64,000 bases of DNA from Flavobacterium ranwuense (lineage in GTDB: Bacteria; Bacteroidota; Bacteroidia; Flavobacteriales; Flavobacteriaceae). Positions 27,107 to 36,701 of this stretch are shown here, in pieces. The stretch spans positions 411,156-475,155 of the forward strand of contig NZ_SMLH01000002.1 of the NCBI RefSeq assembly GCF_004349315.1. Reading direction: 5' to 3'. The notes beneath the pieces were generated by a model. The model saw only the letters and a list, made by a program, of their open reading frames with translations. It was not told the DNA's origin and searched no databases. Every line of letters begins with the position of its first letter. Position 1 is the first letter of the stretch. The position numbers and the translations under genes are program-made.

Positions 27107-27306
27107 GAGATATTTTTTTAGTATTCTTTTTTATGCTTTTTAATTAGGACGGAAACTGTTGAATTTCCAGCTTTATCTTTAAATCTCCAATATAAGTTTT
27201 ATTGTATTTTTTCAATTGGTGTCCATGTTAGTTTGCTAAATCATTGATTTATTTGGACTAACTTAAATACTCAATTTATAGGAATTTTGGTTACATTCTT
27301 TTAAAA

Positions 27307-27335
27307 AGAACCGACAAGTTTTCTTTGTCGGTTCT
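27307..27335 (-). terminator. Terminator after susD
   Basis: A perfect 11-bp stem (27307-27317 and 27325-27335) with a 7-nt loop is followed on the minus strand by TTTTT. It begins 16 bases after the susD stop. It should reduce transcription from susCD into the nan genes and so set different expression levels. Confidence 0.8.
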
Positions 27336-27350
27336 GTAATAAAAAAACTA

Positions 27351-28931
27351 TTAAGTTCCTTTGTAACCTGGATTTTGGGCATCTAGTCCTAAAGTTTGAT
27401 CAGTAGTTAAAGTAAATAGGTCTATTGGCCATAGCAATTTATGGTTTTGACCCGCAATATTTTGCAATACACCAACTAAAGGTAAACCTGAGAATGCTAA
27501 AGGATTTCCGGAAGCATCTTGCATACGACGTAAGTCATACCAAATTTTTCCTTCGCCCACAAATTCTTTTTGTCTTTCAACGAAAATAGCCAATTCGTTT
27601 TGCTCGAATGAACCGTTTACATATACTGGAGCAACACCACCACCACCAGCATAAGCTCGGGTTCTGATTCTGTTAATTTCAACAGATGGATCCTGACCTT
27701 GTTTGTTTTTAATCTCGGCTAACATTAAGATAGCTTCCGATAGACGATAAATAGGGAAATCATCTGTAAATGCACGGGCACCACTAACAATAGTACCGAT
27801 AAACTTACGCAAGTTGGTAGCTTTTACCGCACCTTTGTTAAAGTTTAAGAAAGTAACATTTGCTCTAGTATCAGCAGCATCATATTTAGCATATAATTCG
27901 TATTTATACTCATAACGAATAATGGTTCCACCACCATTTACTTTTAGCGGATCACTGGCAGGAATGGCTACCCCTTTGTCGTCTACATAACCTGATAATG
28001 GATCTGTAATGGCGTAAATAAATTGACTATAGCTATTGCTAGCCTCTCCAAAACCATATCTCATGGCGAAAATAATTTCATTGTTTCCTTTAATTGCAGG
28101 TATGTCGGCTGAATTAAATACGTTTGCAAAGCTCGGTTGTAAACTATATTTAGGTATAACAGCTTCCATAGCTGCTCTGGCAATCGCTAAATCAGCAGTT
28201 GTGCTTGTAGGTGCAGCACCGTCAATTTTAACTTTGGCAGACCATAAATATACTTCGCCCAGTAACATTTGTGAAGCTGCCAAAGACCACTGTGCTTTTT
28301 GCATTTTAGTGGTATAATTTCCAGTAAAATTAGCAACGGACTTATTTACATCTTCTTTGATAAAGTCTAAAGTCTCTTTCTCGGTCGCGGTACGTGGCAA
28401 ATAGGCATCTTGGGATGAATTTGGCAAGTTGATGGCTATTTTTGGCTCTTTTGCCAAAGGCACTCTTCCATAGGTTCTGTATAATTGGAAGTAATAGAAA
28501 GCTCTTAAACCATACGCCTGGCCTAAATAGTAACTTTTATCAGTCGCTACCAAATAATCGGCTTTTTCTACCTGATAAATAAAATTATTTACCTGAAATA
28601 TGGCGGCATAAAATCCTGCCCAACCTGAGATACCAGGAGAAGATTCTCTTAAATCCTGACGAACAATAGACCCTGAGTTTAAAGATGCCGTTCCAGTAAA
28701 ACTGGTACCGTCTCTTAGTGTACCTCCTCTTAGTTCCCCTAAGGTAAACAATGTAAATTGATAGTTTCTCAATTGTTGGTGCAAACCAACCATCGCTCCA
28801 TCCACTTGAGAGGGAGTTTTCCAAAAGGCTTCGGTGTTGAAATAATCTTCTGGGGCTAAATCCAGTTTGTCGCAAGCATTAAACGTAATTGACAACGCCA
28901 ATAATGCAAATCCTAATACTATCTTTTTCAT
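27351..28931 (-). CDS. SusD/RagB-family outer-membrane glycan-binding lipoprotein
   Basis: The 526-residue protein has a lipoprotein signal (LSITFNAC, C20) and the SusD N-terminal LAPEDYFNTEAFW region. A central YFQLYRTYGRVPLAKEP stretch is typical of the TPR part of RagB/SusD, and the C-terminal region contains FVGEGKIWYDLRRM. It forms the lid of the SusC channel on the cell surface and binds the target oligosaccharide. It starts 8 bp after the susC stop. It is the only SusD in the window, so it is likely to serve the whole locus. Confidence 0.95.
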   Translation of the reverse strand: MKKIVLGFALLALSITFNACDKLDLAPEDYFNTEAFWKTPSQVDGAMVGLHQQLRNYQFTLFTLGELRGGTLRDGTSFTGTASLNSGSIVRQDLRESSPGISGWAGFYAAIFQVNNFIYQVEKADYLVATDKSYYLGQAYGLRAFYYFQLYRTYGRVPLAKEPKIAINLPNSSQDAYLPRTATEKETLDFIKEDVNKSVANFTGNYTTKMQKAQWSLAASQMLLGEVYLWSAKVKIDGAAPTSTTADLAIARAAMEAVIPKYSLQPSFANVFNSADIPAIKGNNEIIFAMRYGFGEASNSYSQFIYAITDPLSGYVDDKGVAIPASDPLKVNGGGTIIRYEYKYELYAKYDAADTRANVTFLNFNKGAVKATNLRKFIGTIVSGARAFTDDFPIYRLSEAILMLAEIKNKQGQDPSVEINRIRTRAYAGGGGVAPVYVNGSFEQNELAIFVERQKEFVGEGKIWYDLRRMQDASGNPLAFSGLPLVGVLQNIAGQNHKLLWPIDLFTLTTDQTLGLDAQNPGYKGT

Positions 28932-28939
28932 ATCTTTTT

Positions 28940-31900
28940 TTATAAAATAAATTGAACACCAAAGATTATTGTACGTGGTAATGGATACCCTCCCGTTACA
29001 TTTATCCCTTGATCTGTTTTCTCTGGAGTGAATAAAGTTGATTTACTTAAATACCCTAAATTTTGTCCGGTTAAAGTAAATTTAATTCCTTCTATTTTTA
29101 CCTTAGTTAATAAATCAGCAGGCAATGAATAGGCTAAACTGATTTCGCGGAAAGCTATATAATCGGCTTTATTATAGAACATACTTGAGGTACGGAAGGT
29201 GTTGTTTTTAAACAATTGATCCGCCCAGTAGTAAGTTGGGTATTTGGCATTTGGATTCTCAGGAGACCAAGTGTCATTTACTGCTGTGGTAGTGTTAAAT
29301 GTTCCTTGAGCGTTACTTAAGAACCACTGATTCGGTCCATCGAATTGAACATGACCTAGAGCATAGTCAAAACGAGAGCTTAATGAGAATCCTTTGTATT
29401 TGGCGTTAAAACCAAAACCACCAGTTACTGTTGGTACCGTACGACCCATATATTGTCTGTCATAGGTATTGATAATACCATCCCCGTTTACATCTTTCCA
29501 CTTCACATCTCCTAATGCTATAGGAAAATGCAATGCTTTTTGAGCTGGAGTCATAGCGTTGAAAACGTTTGGATGAACTAAAACTTTGGCACCAATTAAA
29601 TCTCTTAGTGTTAATGCATAAGAATCTAATTCTGCCTGGGTTCTAATAATTCCTTCGGCAACATAGGCATAAGCTACGTTTGGATCTTGACCTTCTTGCA
29701 GACCGCCAACCCATATTAAATTACCGTCTTTATCATAAACCTGACTTCCACCAACTCTATTATTTTCTAAACCATTGGTAGGTAATTTTAATATTTTGTT
29801 AACATTGTAAGCTGCATTTGCATTAAAATCCAATGAGAAATCGGAGTTTTTAATAACTCTATAATTCAAATCAACCTCTAGACCTTTGTTTTGCATATTC
29901 CCTAAGTTTGTTGTAATAGACGTTAAACCAGCGGTAGCCGGAAGGGCAAAGCTTGAAATTTTATCTTTTGTCTGTCTGTTGTAATAAGCAACAGTAAGGT
30001 CTAATCTATTGAATAAGCGGGTTTCTAAACCAAATTCATAGGTTGAAGAGCGTTCCCATAATAAATCAGGAAAAGGAAGCCCTCCTAGTAGATACCCTCC
30101 AGTCCCATCGTATCTTACAGACGGATAAGAACCTTGTAATTGATAAGGTCCAATAAGATCATCACTAACGTTTCCGTTTTGACCGTAACTGGCTCTTAAT
30201 TTTAGGGTATTAATTATTTTTGAATCGCTTAGGAAACTTTCTTTATGCATATTCCAACCCACAGATACTCCAGGGAAATTACCCCAACGGTTGTTTAGTA
30301 ATTTAGAGTATCCATCACGTCTTACAGTAAAAGTAGCTAAGTATTTATCATCATAATCATACGTGACACGCGAAAAGAATGATAAAATACGTTGACTTGT
30401 ATGGTAGGTGTCTATAGATCTTCTGTCTCTTTCGATACTGGTGTATTGTAAATCCATAAAATCATCAGATAGCGCGCCTGAACCCGAGGCGAACAATCCG
30501 TTTGAATAGATATCATAATACTCCGTACCTACCATGGCATCAACATGGTGTTTTCCTAAGAAATCACTGTTAAAATTTAAAGTACCATTATAGGTTTGAC
30601 TGAATGCTCTTCCGTAGGAAGCAGATGAAGCACGGGTTCTATTAATATTGTTAGGACTCGCTAAAAAATCTTTGTTGAAAGACTCATTAAAGCCTTCATT
30701 ATAAAACCAGTTAGCACTAGTTCTAAAGCTTAGATTTTTTAATAAATCGGCTTTAAATGCTTGAGACATTGTAAATTTATCGGATTGGTTTTTACGGATA
30801 AACTTATCATCGTTAACGGCCGGGTTACCATCTTGAGAATCACGACCTACCAATAAATCTCCATTGGCATTGGTTCCTCTCATCGTTGGTGGTGCCCCCA
30901 GTGCTCGGGTCAAATAATTACCTTCACCAGTTGTTTGTGCATCTCTCCATTTAGCAGTTGCAAAGTTCAAACTGGAAGTAGAGGTTAACCAAGGTTTTAC
31001 TTTATATTCGCCATTTAAAACAAAGGTCATTCGTTTGTAGAAAGTGTTAATAGGCAAACCTTCCTCATTATAAGAGCCAATACTTGCATAATAACTGCCT
31101 TTTTCGTTACCGCCAGTCATGGCTACATTAAGGTCTTTGGTTATACCTTGAGGTCTAAGCGCATATTTTTTATAATCAAAATCTTTAAAAATGATTTCTT
31201 TATTGGTTCCGTTTGGATCGTAAGCCCCAGCTGCATTGGTGCGAACCGGATCAATCATACTTTGCCAACCTTGACCTAATAATTCTTGATTAGCAGCATT
31301 TCTAAACATAGGGCTCCATACCGCACCGGAGTTTTTGTTTCCGTCAATAATGTTTCCGTTTGCATCTTTGTAAAGATTTCCAGTACCAAAAGGACCAGTG
31401 GAGTTCAATTGACTTAAACGGCTGGCATCATAAGAACCTGATGTTTGAATGGCTTTTCTGGACCAAGATAAATAGTCTTTTGCGTTTAAAAATTCAAAAG
31501 GAATATTTAGGGTATTGATACCTAGTTTGGTGTTTATGGTGATGTTTGAAACACCTGCCTTCCCTTTTTTAGTGGTAATCAAAATCACTCCATTGTTGGC
31601 TCTGGCACCATAAATGGCTGTTGCAGAAGCATCTTTTAAAACTTCGATAGAAGCAATGTCGTCTGGATTGATTTCGCTAAAACTGGCTCTTAAAAAGCCG
31701 TCAACCATTACTAATGGAGACCCACTACCATCGTAATTAGTACCACCACGTAAAGTAATAGTTGCAACAGCACCAGGACGTCCTGAAGCCTGTTGTACTC
31801 TTAAACCTGGAATGGTACCTGCTAAGGCCGAAGCAGGGTTGGAGCGCATTCCAGTTTCCAATACTCTATTGTCTAGTTTTGATACGGAACCGGTTATTTT

Positions 31901-32383
31901 CGATTTCTTTTGAGTTCCATATCCTACAACAACAACTTCATCCAGGTTCTGACCTGATTCTTTTAAGGTAACTGTAATTGGGGAGTTTCCAATAGTTAAT
32001 TCCTGTTGAATCATACCAATATAAGATACAATAAGTTTTGTAGCATTATCAGGAACGGTCAATGTAAAATCACCATTAAAATCGGTCTGTGTTGAAACAT
32101 TAGTTCCCTTAACAACGATGTTAGCTCCCGGTAAAGGATTTCCGGATTCATCAAGTACCTTACCCTTAATTTGTTTTTGAATTAGAGATAATTTAATTGT
32201 TGTTCTGTCATTTTCTACTGTTACAATTCCGTTTTTTTCGGATAAAGTAACCGTTCTAGTAGATTCAGCTGCCGATACCTGCATAGTGAAAGGTATTAAA
32301 AACAGGGGCGTTAATTTGATAACGTTCCCGAATTTTGGCGAAAGCCAATATTTTTTCGGCTTGCTTTTTGGTAGTAATTTCAT
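28940..32383 (-). CDS. SusC/RagA-family TonB-dependent outer-membrane transporter
   Basis: The 1147-residue protein has a signal peptide (to about residue 38), a short segment, a carboxypeptidase-D-like domain (about 70-150, KGKVLDESGNPLPGANIVVKG), the SusC linker DEVVVVGYGTQKKSKITGS and a plug domain (about 165-280, with IEVLKDASATAIYGARANNGVILITTKK cut across its motifs). A 22-strand barrel runs to the C-terminus. It imports sialylated or other host-type oligosaccharides using TonB energy. A complete N-terminal STN signalling domain is not seen, so anti-sigma signalling from this protein is unlikely. A candidate antisense RNA lies in its leader. Confidence 0.95.
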   Translation of the reverse strand: MKLLPKSKPKKYWLSPKFGNVIKLTPLFLIPFTMQVSAAESTRTVTLSEKNGIVTVENDRTTIKLSLIQKQIKGKVLDESGNPLPGANIVVKGTNVSTQTDFNGDFTLTVPDNATKLIVSYIGMIQQELTIGNSPITVTLKESGQNLDEVVVVGYGTQKKSKITGSVSKLDNRVLETGMRSNPASALAGTIPGLRVQQASGRPGAVATITLRGGTNYDGSGSPLVMVDGFLRASFSEINPDDIASIEVLKDASATAIYGARANNGVILITTKKGKAGVSNITINTKLGINTLNIPFEFLNAKDYLSWSRKAIQTSGSYDASRLSQLNSTGPFGTGNLYKDANGNIIDGNKNSGAVWSPMFRNAANQELLGQGWQSMIDPVRTNAAGAYDPNGTNKEIIFKDFDYKKYALRPQGITKDLNVAMTGGNEKGSYYASIGSYNEEGLPINTFYKRMTFVLNGEYKVKPWLTSTSSLNFATAKWRDAQTTGEGNYLTRALGAPPTMRGTNANGDLLVGRDSQDGNPAVNDDKFIRKNQSDKFTMSQAFKADLLKNLSFRTSANWFYNEGFNESFNKDFLASPNNINRTRASSASYGRAFSQTYNGTLNFNSDFLGKHHVDAMVGTEYYDIYSNGLFASGSGALSDDFMDLQYTSIERDRRSIDTYHTSQRILSFFSRVTYDYDDKYLATFTVRRDGYSKLLNNRWGNFPGVSVGWNMHKESFLSDSKIINTLKLRASYGQNGNVSDDLIGPYQLQGSYPSVRYDGTGGYLLGGLPFPDLLWERSSTYEFGLETRLFNRLDLTVAYYNRQTKDKISSFALPATAGLTSITTNLGNMQNKGLEVDLNYRVIKNSDFSLDFNANAAYNVNKILKLPTNGLENNRVGGSQVYDKDGNLIWVGGLQEGQDPNVAYAYVAEGIIRTQAELDSYALTLRDLIGAKVLVHPNVFNAMTPAQKALHFPIALGDVKWKDVNGDGIINTYDRQYMGRTVPTVTGGFGFNAKYKGFSLSSRFDYALGHVQFDGPNQWFLSNAQGTFNTTTAVNDTWSPENPNAKYPTYYWADQLFKNNTFRTSSMFYNKADYIAFREISLAYSLPADLLTKVKIEGIKFTLTGQNLGYLSKSTLFTPEKTDQGINVTGGYPLPRTIIFGVQFIL

Positions 32384-32390
32384 ACTTTTG
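32361..32390 (+). promoter_or_regulatory. Predicted Bacteroidetes promoter reading antisense to susC
   Basis: TTG (32361-32363), a 19-base spacer and TACTTTTG (32383-32390) match the TTG-N17-23-TAnnTTTG housekeeping promoter form described for Flavobacterium. It overlaps the susC start codon on the opposite strand and points away from it, toward the terminator at 32474-32506. Such boxes also occur by chance in AT-rich DNA, so this is moderate evidence. Confidence 0.4.
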
Positions 32391-32395
32391 TAATG

Positions 32396-32507
32396 GTTTG
32401 GTTAATAATAATTTTTCCTTCGTGGTCTTATTTTTCTTTTCCAAGTCTATATTCCTTTGTATTAAGGAATCAGCCAGCAGTGTTCGCAGCATCTGCTGGT
32501 TTTTTTA
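32396..32507 (+). ncRNA. Candidate cis-antisense small RNA in the susC leader (DonS-like)
   Basis: A predicted promoter ends at 32390, and a hairpin with a T tract ends at 32506, both on the plus strand. No plus-strand gene exists upstream for this terminator to serve. The implied RNA is about 110 nt long and complementary to the 5' untranslated region of susC mRNA. In Bacteroides, cis-encoded antisense RNAs of similar size and position (DonS type) repress host-glycan loci. Ends are approximate and expression is inferred. Confidence 0.4.
32474..32506 (+). terminator. Plus-strand terminator inside the susC upstream region
   Basis: A CCAGCAG/CTGCTGG stem (32474-32480 and 32493-32499), extendable by a G-U and an A-U pair, is followed by seven T residues on the plus strand. 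The orientation is opposite to susC. Confidence 0.65.
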
Positions 32508-32975
32508 TGAGAAACAAAAAATTAATTATAAAAATAGGTTTCCCCGTTTTATTCAAATTACTATGACATTACTTTTAAAATTCAGCTGTAATTTTAAAAT
32601 AGGATCGTTTCTTTCTAAATGGCAATATTATTTCTTAGTAATTGTAAATTTTATTCAAAAGTTCTCAAACAAAAACTTGTTTTTTCAAATGATGTATTTA
32701 CAACCATGTCAGTTATTCAAATGAAGAAATAAGCCTGAAGACTAAACTATTGCTAAAATGGAGGATTCCTTTTTGGCGATAGTAATTTCATTTCCATTTT
32801 ATTCAAGTGAACTAAAATAATTTTCGTGACACTTTTATTAGAAAGAAAGAGCAGAAGATTAAAAGAACCCATGCTTTTATCTAAAAGGGTATTGTCAGGC
32901 TGTAAATATATAAATTTTTTTAATAAGTTAAAGTATTTATTAAAAAAATTTAATAATTAAAATTTAACATTAATT
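32508..32975. other. AT-rich intergenic control region between the ROK gene and susC
   Basis: This is the rest of a 592-bp gap between two minus-strand genes. It should hold the susC promoter and operators for the ROK regulator and any terminator of the ROK gene. I found no TAnnTTTG box on the minus strand and no convincing gene on either strand. Confidence 0.5.
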
Positions 32976-34205
32976 TTAATTATTGATCAAAGGGGATAGC
33001 ATTTTCTCTTTTATAACGCAACAAGCGCCTATAACTCCTGCACGAAGTCCTAAAGTGGACTTTTTGAGTTTCATGTCTCTGTTGACTAATCCTAAAGAAT
33101 GTTTTTTTAAGGCGGACTGGATTGGTAAAAGTATATAATCGCCTAATTGTGAAAAATCGCCACCAATAACTAATAGATCTGGATTGAATATATTGAGTAA
33201 AATAGATAAATAACGTCCCATTTTCTCGCTTTGTTTTGTAACTAACTCCACACATAGACTATCTTCCAGGTTTATGGCTCCTGCAATAATATCAAGATGT
33301 TGTAAATCAGAATTTTCATTGAGGGTAATTTTTGACTGTTTTCCTTCTTTCAAAGCTGCTTTGAACTGGTTTACGAGTGACCAGCCTGAAATTTCAGTTT
33401 CCAGACATCCCATTTTACCGCACTGACACATAATTTCGTTGTCAAAAATAGTACTGTGTCCAAATTCTCCGGAATATCCGGATTTTCCATAGTAAAGCTT
33501 GCCATCGGAAATAATTCCAATAGCGACCCCCCAGCTGTAATTTAAAAAGATGATGTTTTGCTCAGCATCAACCACTCCTTCACAAAATTCGCCAAAAGCC
33601 ATGGCTCTGGTATCGTTTTCTAAATGAACCGGTAAGTTCAATTGTTCTGAAATAATTTCTGTTAAAGGCCTGTTTTCACTAAAGAAGTAATTATAACTGA
33701 ATCCTTCCATTGAATTAATACGACCTGAAAAGTTAATGCAAACGCCCACAATCATTTCTTTTTCGACCGAACTGTCTTCAATAAAAGAGTTTATCAAATT
33801 GCAAAATTCTAAAAGGGATTCCTGGGTGTTTTTTAAAGTAAAAGAAGTTCTTAAGTCTATGCTGATGAATTCGTTTTTAATATTTTGTAAACCAATAGAA
33901 ATGCTGGTTCTGCTTACTTCAACGCCTAAAAAGAAAGCGCAGGTCGGGTTAATGCTATATAATGAGGGACGTCTTCCGCCGCTATTGGTTATTTTCCCCA
34001 TATCGACCACATAACCTTCTAATAGTAATTCATTGATTGCTTTGGTAATCGTTGGAACGCTCGATTGCAATTCAGAACCTAATTCTGCTATGGTTGCATT
34101 TCCAGCGGATAACAAACGTTTTACGATTGACTGTCTTAGAATACGCCACTTTTGACCAGAAAGGCTATGATCGGTGTTATTATCTAGTAAATCTTTTAAA
34201 CTCAT
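32976..34205 (-). CDS. ROK-family transcriptional regulator (NagC-like)
   Basis: The 409-residue protein starts with a winged helix-turn-helix (about residues 20-72, with ATIAELGSELQSSVPTITKA). The ROK sugar-binding fold follows. The zinc motif CQCGKMGCLE is intact, but the phosphate-binding loop reads FLGVEVSRTSIS instead of a kinase-type DxGGT. That points to a regulator that senses a sugar rather than a GlcNAc kinase. By family, the effector would be GlcNAc, GlcNAc-6-phosphate or ManNAc. It lies directly upstream of susCD and the nan genes on the same strand, so these are its likely targets. Confidence 0.9.
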   Translation of the reverse strand: MSLKDLLDNNTDHSLSGQKWRILRQSIVKRLLSAGNATIAELGSELQSSVPTITKAINELLLEGYVVDMGKITNSGGRRPSLYSINPTCAFFLGVEVSRTSISIGLQNIKNEFISIDLRTSFTLKNTQESLLEFCNLINSFIEDSSVEKEMIVGVCINFSGRINSMEGFSYNYFFSENRPLTEIISEQLNLPVHLENDTRAMAFGEFCEGVVDAEQNIIFLNYSWGVAIGIISDGKLYYGKSGYSGEFGHSTIFDNEIMCQCGKMGCLETEISGWSLVNQFKAALKEGKQSKITLNENSDLQHLDIIAGAINLEDSLCVELVTKQSEKMGRYLSILLNIFNPDLLVIGGDFSQLGDYILLPIQSALKKHSLGLVNRDMKLKKSTLGLRAGVIGACCVIKEKMLSPLINN

Positions 34206-34521
34206 CTTTGCGCTTTTTAAAAAGTTTGGTGGTATTCAATTACAAACGTACTATAAATTTATTTAAATCCATATTGTAAATTATTCGCTTCAAGGCTAAC
34301 TCATGAGTTTTAAAAATGACCGCTAATTCGCTAATTTACCCTTTAAAATTCCTAGATAAGGAGATGTTAATTTGCGCTGATTCCACTGAATGCGGCTGAA
34401 ATCTAACTAAAATCAGCGAATTAGTGGTAAAAAAATAATTGGTGCGGTTGCCCTGTACTTCGCTTCACTTCACTTGCGTTGTGAAATAATTATTTAGTTA
34501 AGGATAGTCGTTCTTAATCTA
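34206..34521. other. Intergenic region with a spaced 10-bp inverted repeat
   Basis: This 316-bp gap between the GntR gene (ends 34522) and the ROK start contains CTAATTCGCT (34323-34332) and its exact complement AGCGAATTAG (34415-34424), 82 bases apart. No open frame or RNA gene is convincing. It should contain the ROK gene's promoter. Confidence 0.4.
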
Positions 34522-35520
34522 TTACAAAGAATTTCTAATGATTAAAGCGCTCTTATTTTCTATTTGTTCTTTTTTTCCTTTCAAAATCATTTGGGATAAA
34601 ATTTTCCCCATGGCCACAAAATTTGTCGAAATGGTTGTTATTCCGTTTTCTACCACTTTTTTCAATGGAGTTTCGTTGTAGGAGATAATTCCGTAATCGT
34701 TCCCCAATTTCAAATTTTGTAGTTTTGATTTTTCTATAACGGCCACCAAATCCCTGTCGTTGGGGATAATGTACACTTCGCCAATTGTGATTTCCCTATC
34801 GACAAATTCCGGAATTACCTGATATTCGAAAGAGAAATCATGACAGAAATTGATAAAGCCTTCCTTCATTCCTAACGGTTCGCGAAATCCAGGGAAAATC
34901 AAGATCAGTTTCTCATATTTATTTAAATGGGATTTACCTTTTATTAAAGCATCATAAATGTCTTTTTTATGATTTTGATAAACCGCAGGGAAGGATTCTA
35001 ATTCGGGATTGGTTTGGTCCAATATAATCACCTCGTTTACCGGTAGGGTTTTAATAATTGAAGCGGCATCTGGTAAATTGGTTGGCATTATGATGTATTT
35101 GGTATAGTTACCGTTGCTTTCATTAATTAATTTTCTAAACATTTCGATGTTAAAGTGATGAAAATAGATGTCTACCTGAACATCCTTTCCAGTATTCTTT
35201 AAAAATGAATTATAAATATCTTCTTTGAAACTGTTCAATTCGTCAAACAACAGGAATATTTTTTGTTTTATGGTTATCTCTACGCTCTTTACATAGTAGC
35301 CTTTGCCTAGAATGGCATAGATGATACCTCTTTTTTTCAACTCCTCATACGCTTGTAAAACAGTGTCTCGGGATAATGAAAATTCCAAACAGAGCTTGTT
35401 TATCGAGGGAAGCCGCTCGCCTTTTATCAGTTTTTCATTTTCAATAGCCTTCTCAATTGATAAAATAATTTGCCTGTATTTGGGTATGCCGAGATTATTT
35501 TGAATAGAAATGATTTTCAT
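34522..35520 (-). CDS. GntR-family regulator with a periplasmic-binding-protein-like effector domain
   Basis: The 332-residue protein has an N-terminal GntR winged helix (about residues 8-75; GERLPSINKLCLEFSLSRDTV is cut across its recognition helix) and a C-terminal LacI/AraR-like sugar-binding domain (about 85-330, ending ISYNETPLKKVVENGITTIST). This combination is the AraR-type GntR subgroup that senses free sugars. It is divergent from galM, with a 103-bp shared control region that contains the operator-like element at 35555-35573. Galactose or a derivative is the likely effector. Confidence 0.9.
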   Translation of the reverse strand: MKIISIQNNLGIPKYRQIILSIEKAIENEKLIKGERLPSINKLCLEFSLSRDTVLQAYEELKKRGIIYAILGKGYYVKSVEITIKQKIFLLFDELNSFKEDIYNSFLKNTGKDVQVDIYFHHFNIEMFRKLINESNGNYTKYIIMPTNLPDAASIIKTLPVNEVIILDQTNPELESFPAVYQNHKKDIYDALIKGKSHLNKYEKLILIFPGFREPLGMKEGFINFCHDFSFEYQVIPEFVDREITIGEVYIIPNDRDLVAVIEKSKLQNLKLGNDYGIISYNETPLKKVVENGITTISTNFVAMGKILSQMILKGKKEQIENKSALIIRNSL

Positions 35521-35554
35521 AATAAGAAATGATTTTTGTGCAAGTTACAAAAAA

Positions 35555-35573
35555 CCGGTAGGTACTGGTATAT
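35555..35573 (+). promoter_or_regulatory. Operator-like element, copy 1 (galM promoter)
   Basis: CCGGTAGGTACTGGTATAT differs at two of 19 positions from the element upstream of the GH2 beta-galactosidase gene. It contains two direct half-sites (C[C/T]GGTA) exactly 10 bp apart, one helical turn. It starts 37 bp before a TAATTTTG box (35592-35599) and lies next to the divergent GntR gene, the presumed binder. Confidence 0.65.
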
Positions 35574-35591
35574 TTTTTTTGAAATTTAGTA

Positions 35592-35599
35592 TAATTTTG
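35592..35599 (+). promoter_or_regulatory. -7 promoter box of the galM-galK-galT-symporter operon
   Basis: TAATTTTG fits the TAnnTTTG consensus of Bacteroidetes promoters and lies 24 bases before the galM ATG. No good TTG is found at the usual -33 distance; the operator-like element occupies that region. Confidence 0.5.
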
Positions 35600-35623
35600 A
35601 ATTTCATTTTTCTTAATAAAACA

Positions 35624-36673
35624 ATGAAAATAAAACAAGAATCCCATTTTATTACCAATTCCGAAACAAAATTATTTGGTTTAATGCCGGATGGCGAAGC
35701 AATTTCCGCTTACCAAATTTCCAATAAAAACGGAATCAAATTAGAAGTTATCAATTATGGTGCTACGGTTAGTTCGTTGAAAATCCCACTGAAAAATGGC
35801 GGTGTTGTAGATGTCGTTTTAGGCTTTGACAATTTAGAAGCCTACCTGAAATCATTCGATCTGGAAAGCGCACCATATCTGGGAGCAACTGTCGGAAGAT
35901 TTGCAGGAAGAATTGGCGATGGGACTTTTAGCTTGAATGATAAAATATTCCATCTCAATAAAAACAACAATAAGCATTCGCTTCACGGAGGTACTATTGG
36001 CTTTAGCCAAGTAGTGTGGAAGGTAAAAAACGTAAATTATGGAGAAAATCCCTCCATAACCTTGACCTATCTTAGTCCAAATGATGAAGAAAATTACCCA
36101 GGAGATCTGTCTGTGGAGTTAACCTATACCTTGTCTGAGCAGAACGAGCTGATTATTGAATACAGCGCAACAACAACTGAGGATACTATTGTGAATTTGA
36201 CACATCACAGTTATTTTAATCTCAACGGACACGATTCAGAGGTACTGAGCCAAGAAATGAGCATCAGCGCCGATAAAGTATTGGAGACTACAAAAGAGAA
36301 TATTCCAACAGGAATATTTTTGGATTTAGCCAATTCTCCTTTTGATTTTTCATTATCCAAAAATTGTCCTGCTATAATTGATACCACTTTTGTTTTAAGC
36401 AAGGAAAAAGAAGTAGTGGTATCACTTTATAGTCCAAAAAATAGTCTAAAAATGACTGTTTATACGGATCAGCCAGCAGTTCATATTTATGTTGGAGGGA
36501 ATTGCGGAACTATAAAAGGAAAAGAAAAAGTGTTGTACCATTCATCCAGTGGTATCTGTTTTGAAACACAAAATTTCCCGGACGCTCCAAATCAAGCACA
36601 TTTCCCAGATGCAGTCCTCAAAAAAGGAGAAACGTATTGTCATAAGACCAGCTATAAATTTGAAATTTTTTAA
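35624..36673 (+). CDS. galM: Aldose 1-epimerase (galactose mutarotase)
   Basis: I use the ATG at 35624 because sequence upstream of it contains the promoter and operator elements. The 349-residue protein has the GalM catalytic set: H121 in KHSLHGG, H195 in THHSYFNL and the general base E314 in ICFETQNFPDAP. It interconverts beta- and alpha-D-galactose so that galactokinase receives its substrate. No signal peptide is seen, so it is cytoplasmic. It is the first gene of galM-galK-galT-symporter. Confidence 0.93.
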   Translation: MKIKQESHFITNSETKLFGLMPDGEAISAYQISNKNGIKLEVINYGATVSSLKIPLKNGGVVDVVLGFDNLEAYLKSFDLESAPYLGATVGRFAGRIGDGTFSLNDKIFHLNKNNNKHSLHGGTIGFSQVVWKVKNVNYGENPSITLTYLSPNDEENYPGDLSVELTYTLSEQNELIIEYSATTTEDTIVNLTHHSYFNLNGHDSEVLSQEMSISADKVLETTKENIPTGIFLDLANSPFDFSLSKNCPAIIDTTFVLSKEKEVVVSLYSPKNSLKMTVYTDQPAVHIYVGGNCGTIKGKEKVLYHSSSGICFETQNFPDAPNQAHFPDAVLKKGETYCHKTSYKFEIF

Positions 36674-36701
36674 AGAAAAATACTCTTATATTTACTAAAT
36701 A

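Noticed and set aside
32265..32492. 75-codon minus-strand frame in the susC leader that overlaps the susC start in another frame
   Set aside because: Considered as a leader peptide, but the sequence is charged and featureless, and overlap with susC coding is accidental in AT-rich DNA.
32335..32724. 129-codon plus-strand frame upstream of and overlapping susC
   Set aside because: Composition is hydrophobic noise from AT-rich DNA, it overlaps the susC start antisense, and a terminator falls in its middle.
32976..34205. ROK protein as the missing GlcNAc kinase
   Set aside because: It has an N-terminal winged helix and its phosphate-binding loop lacks the DxGGT-type motif, so a regulator is the better reading.
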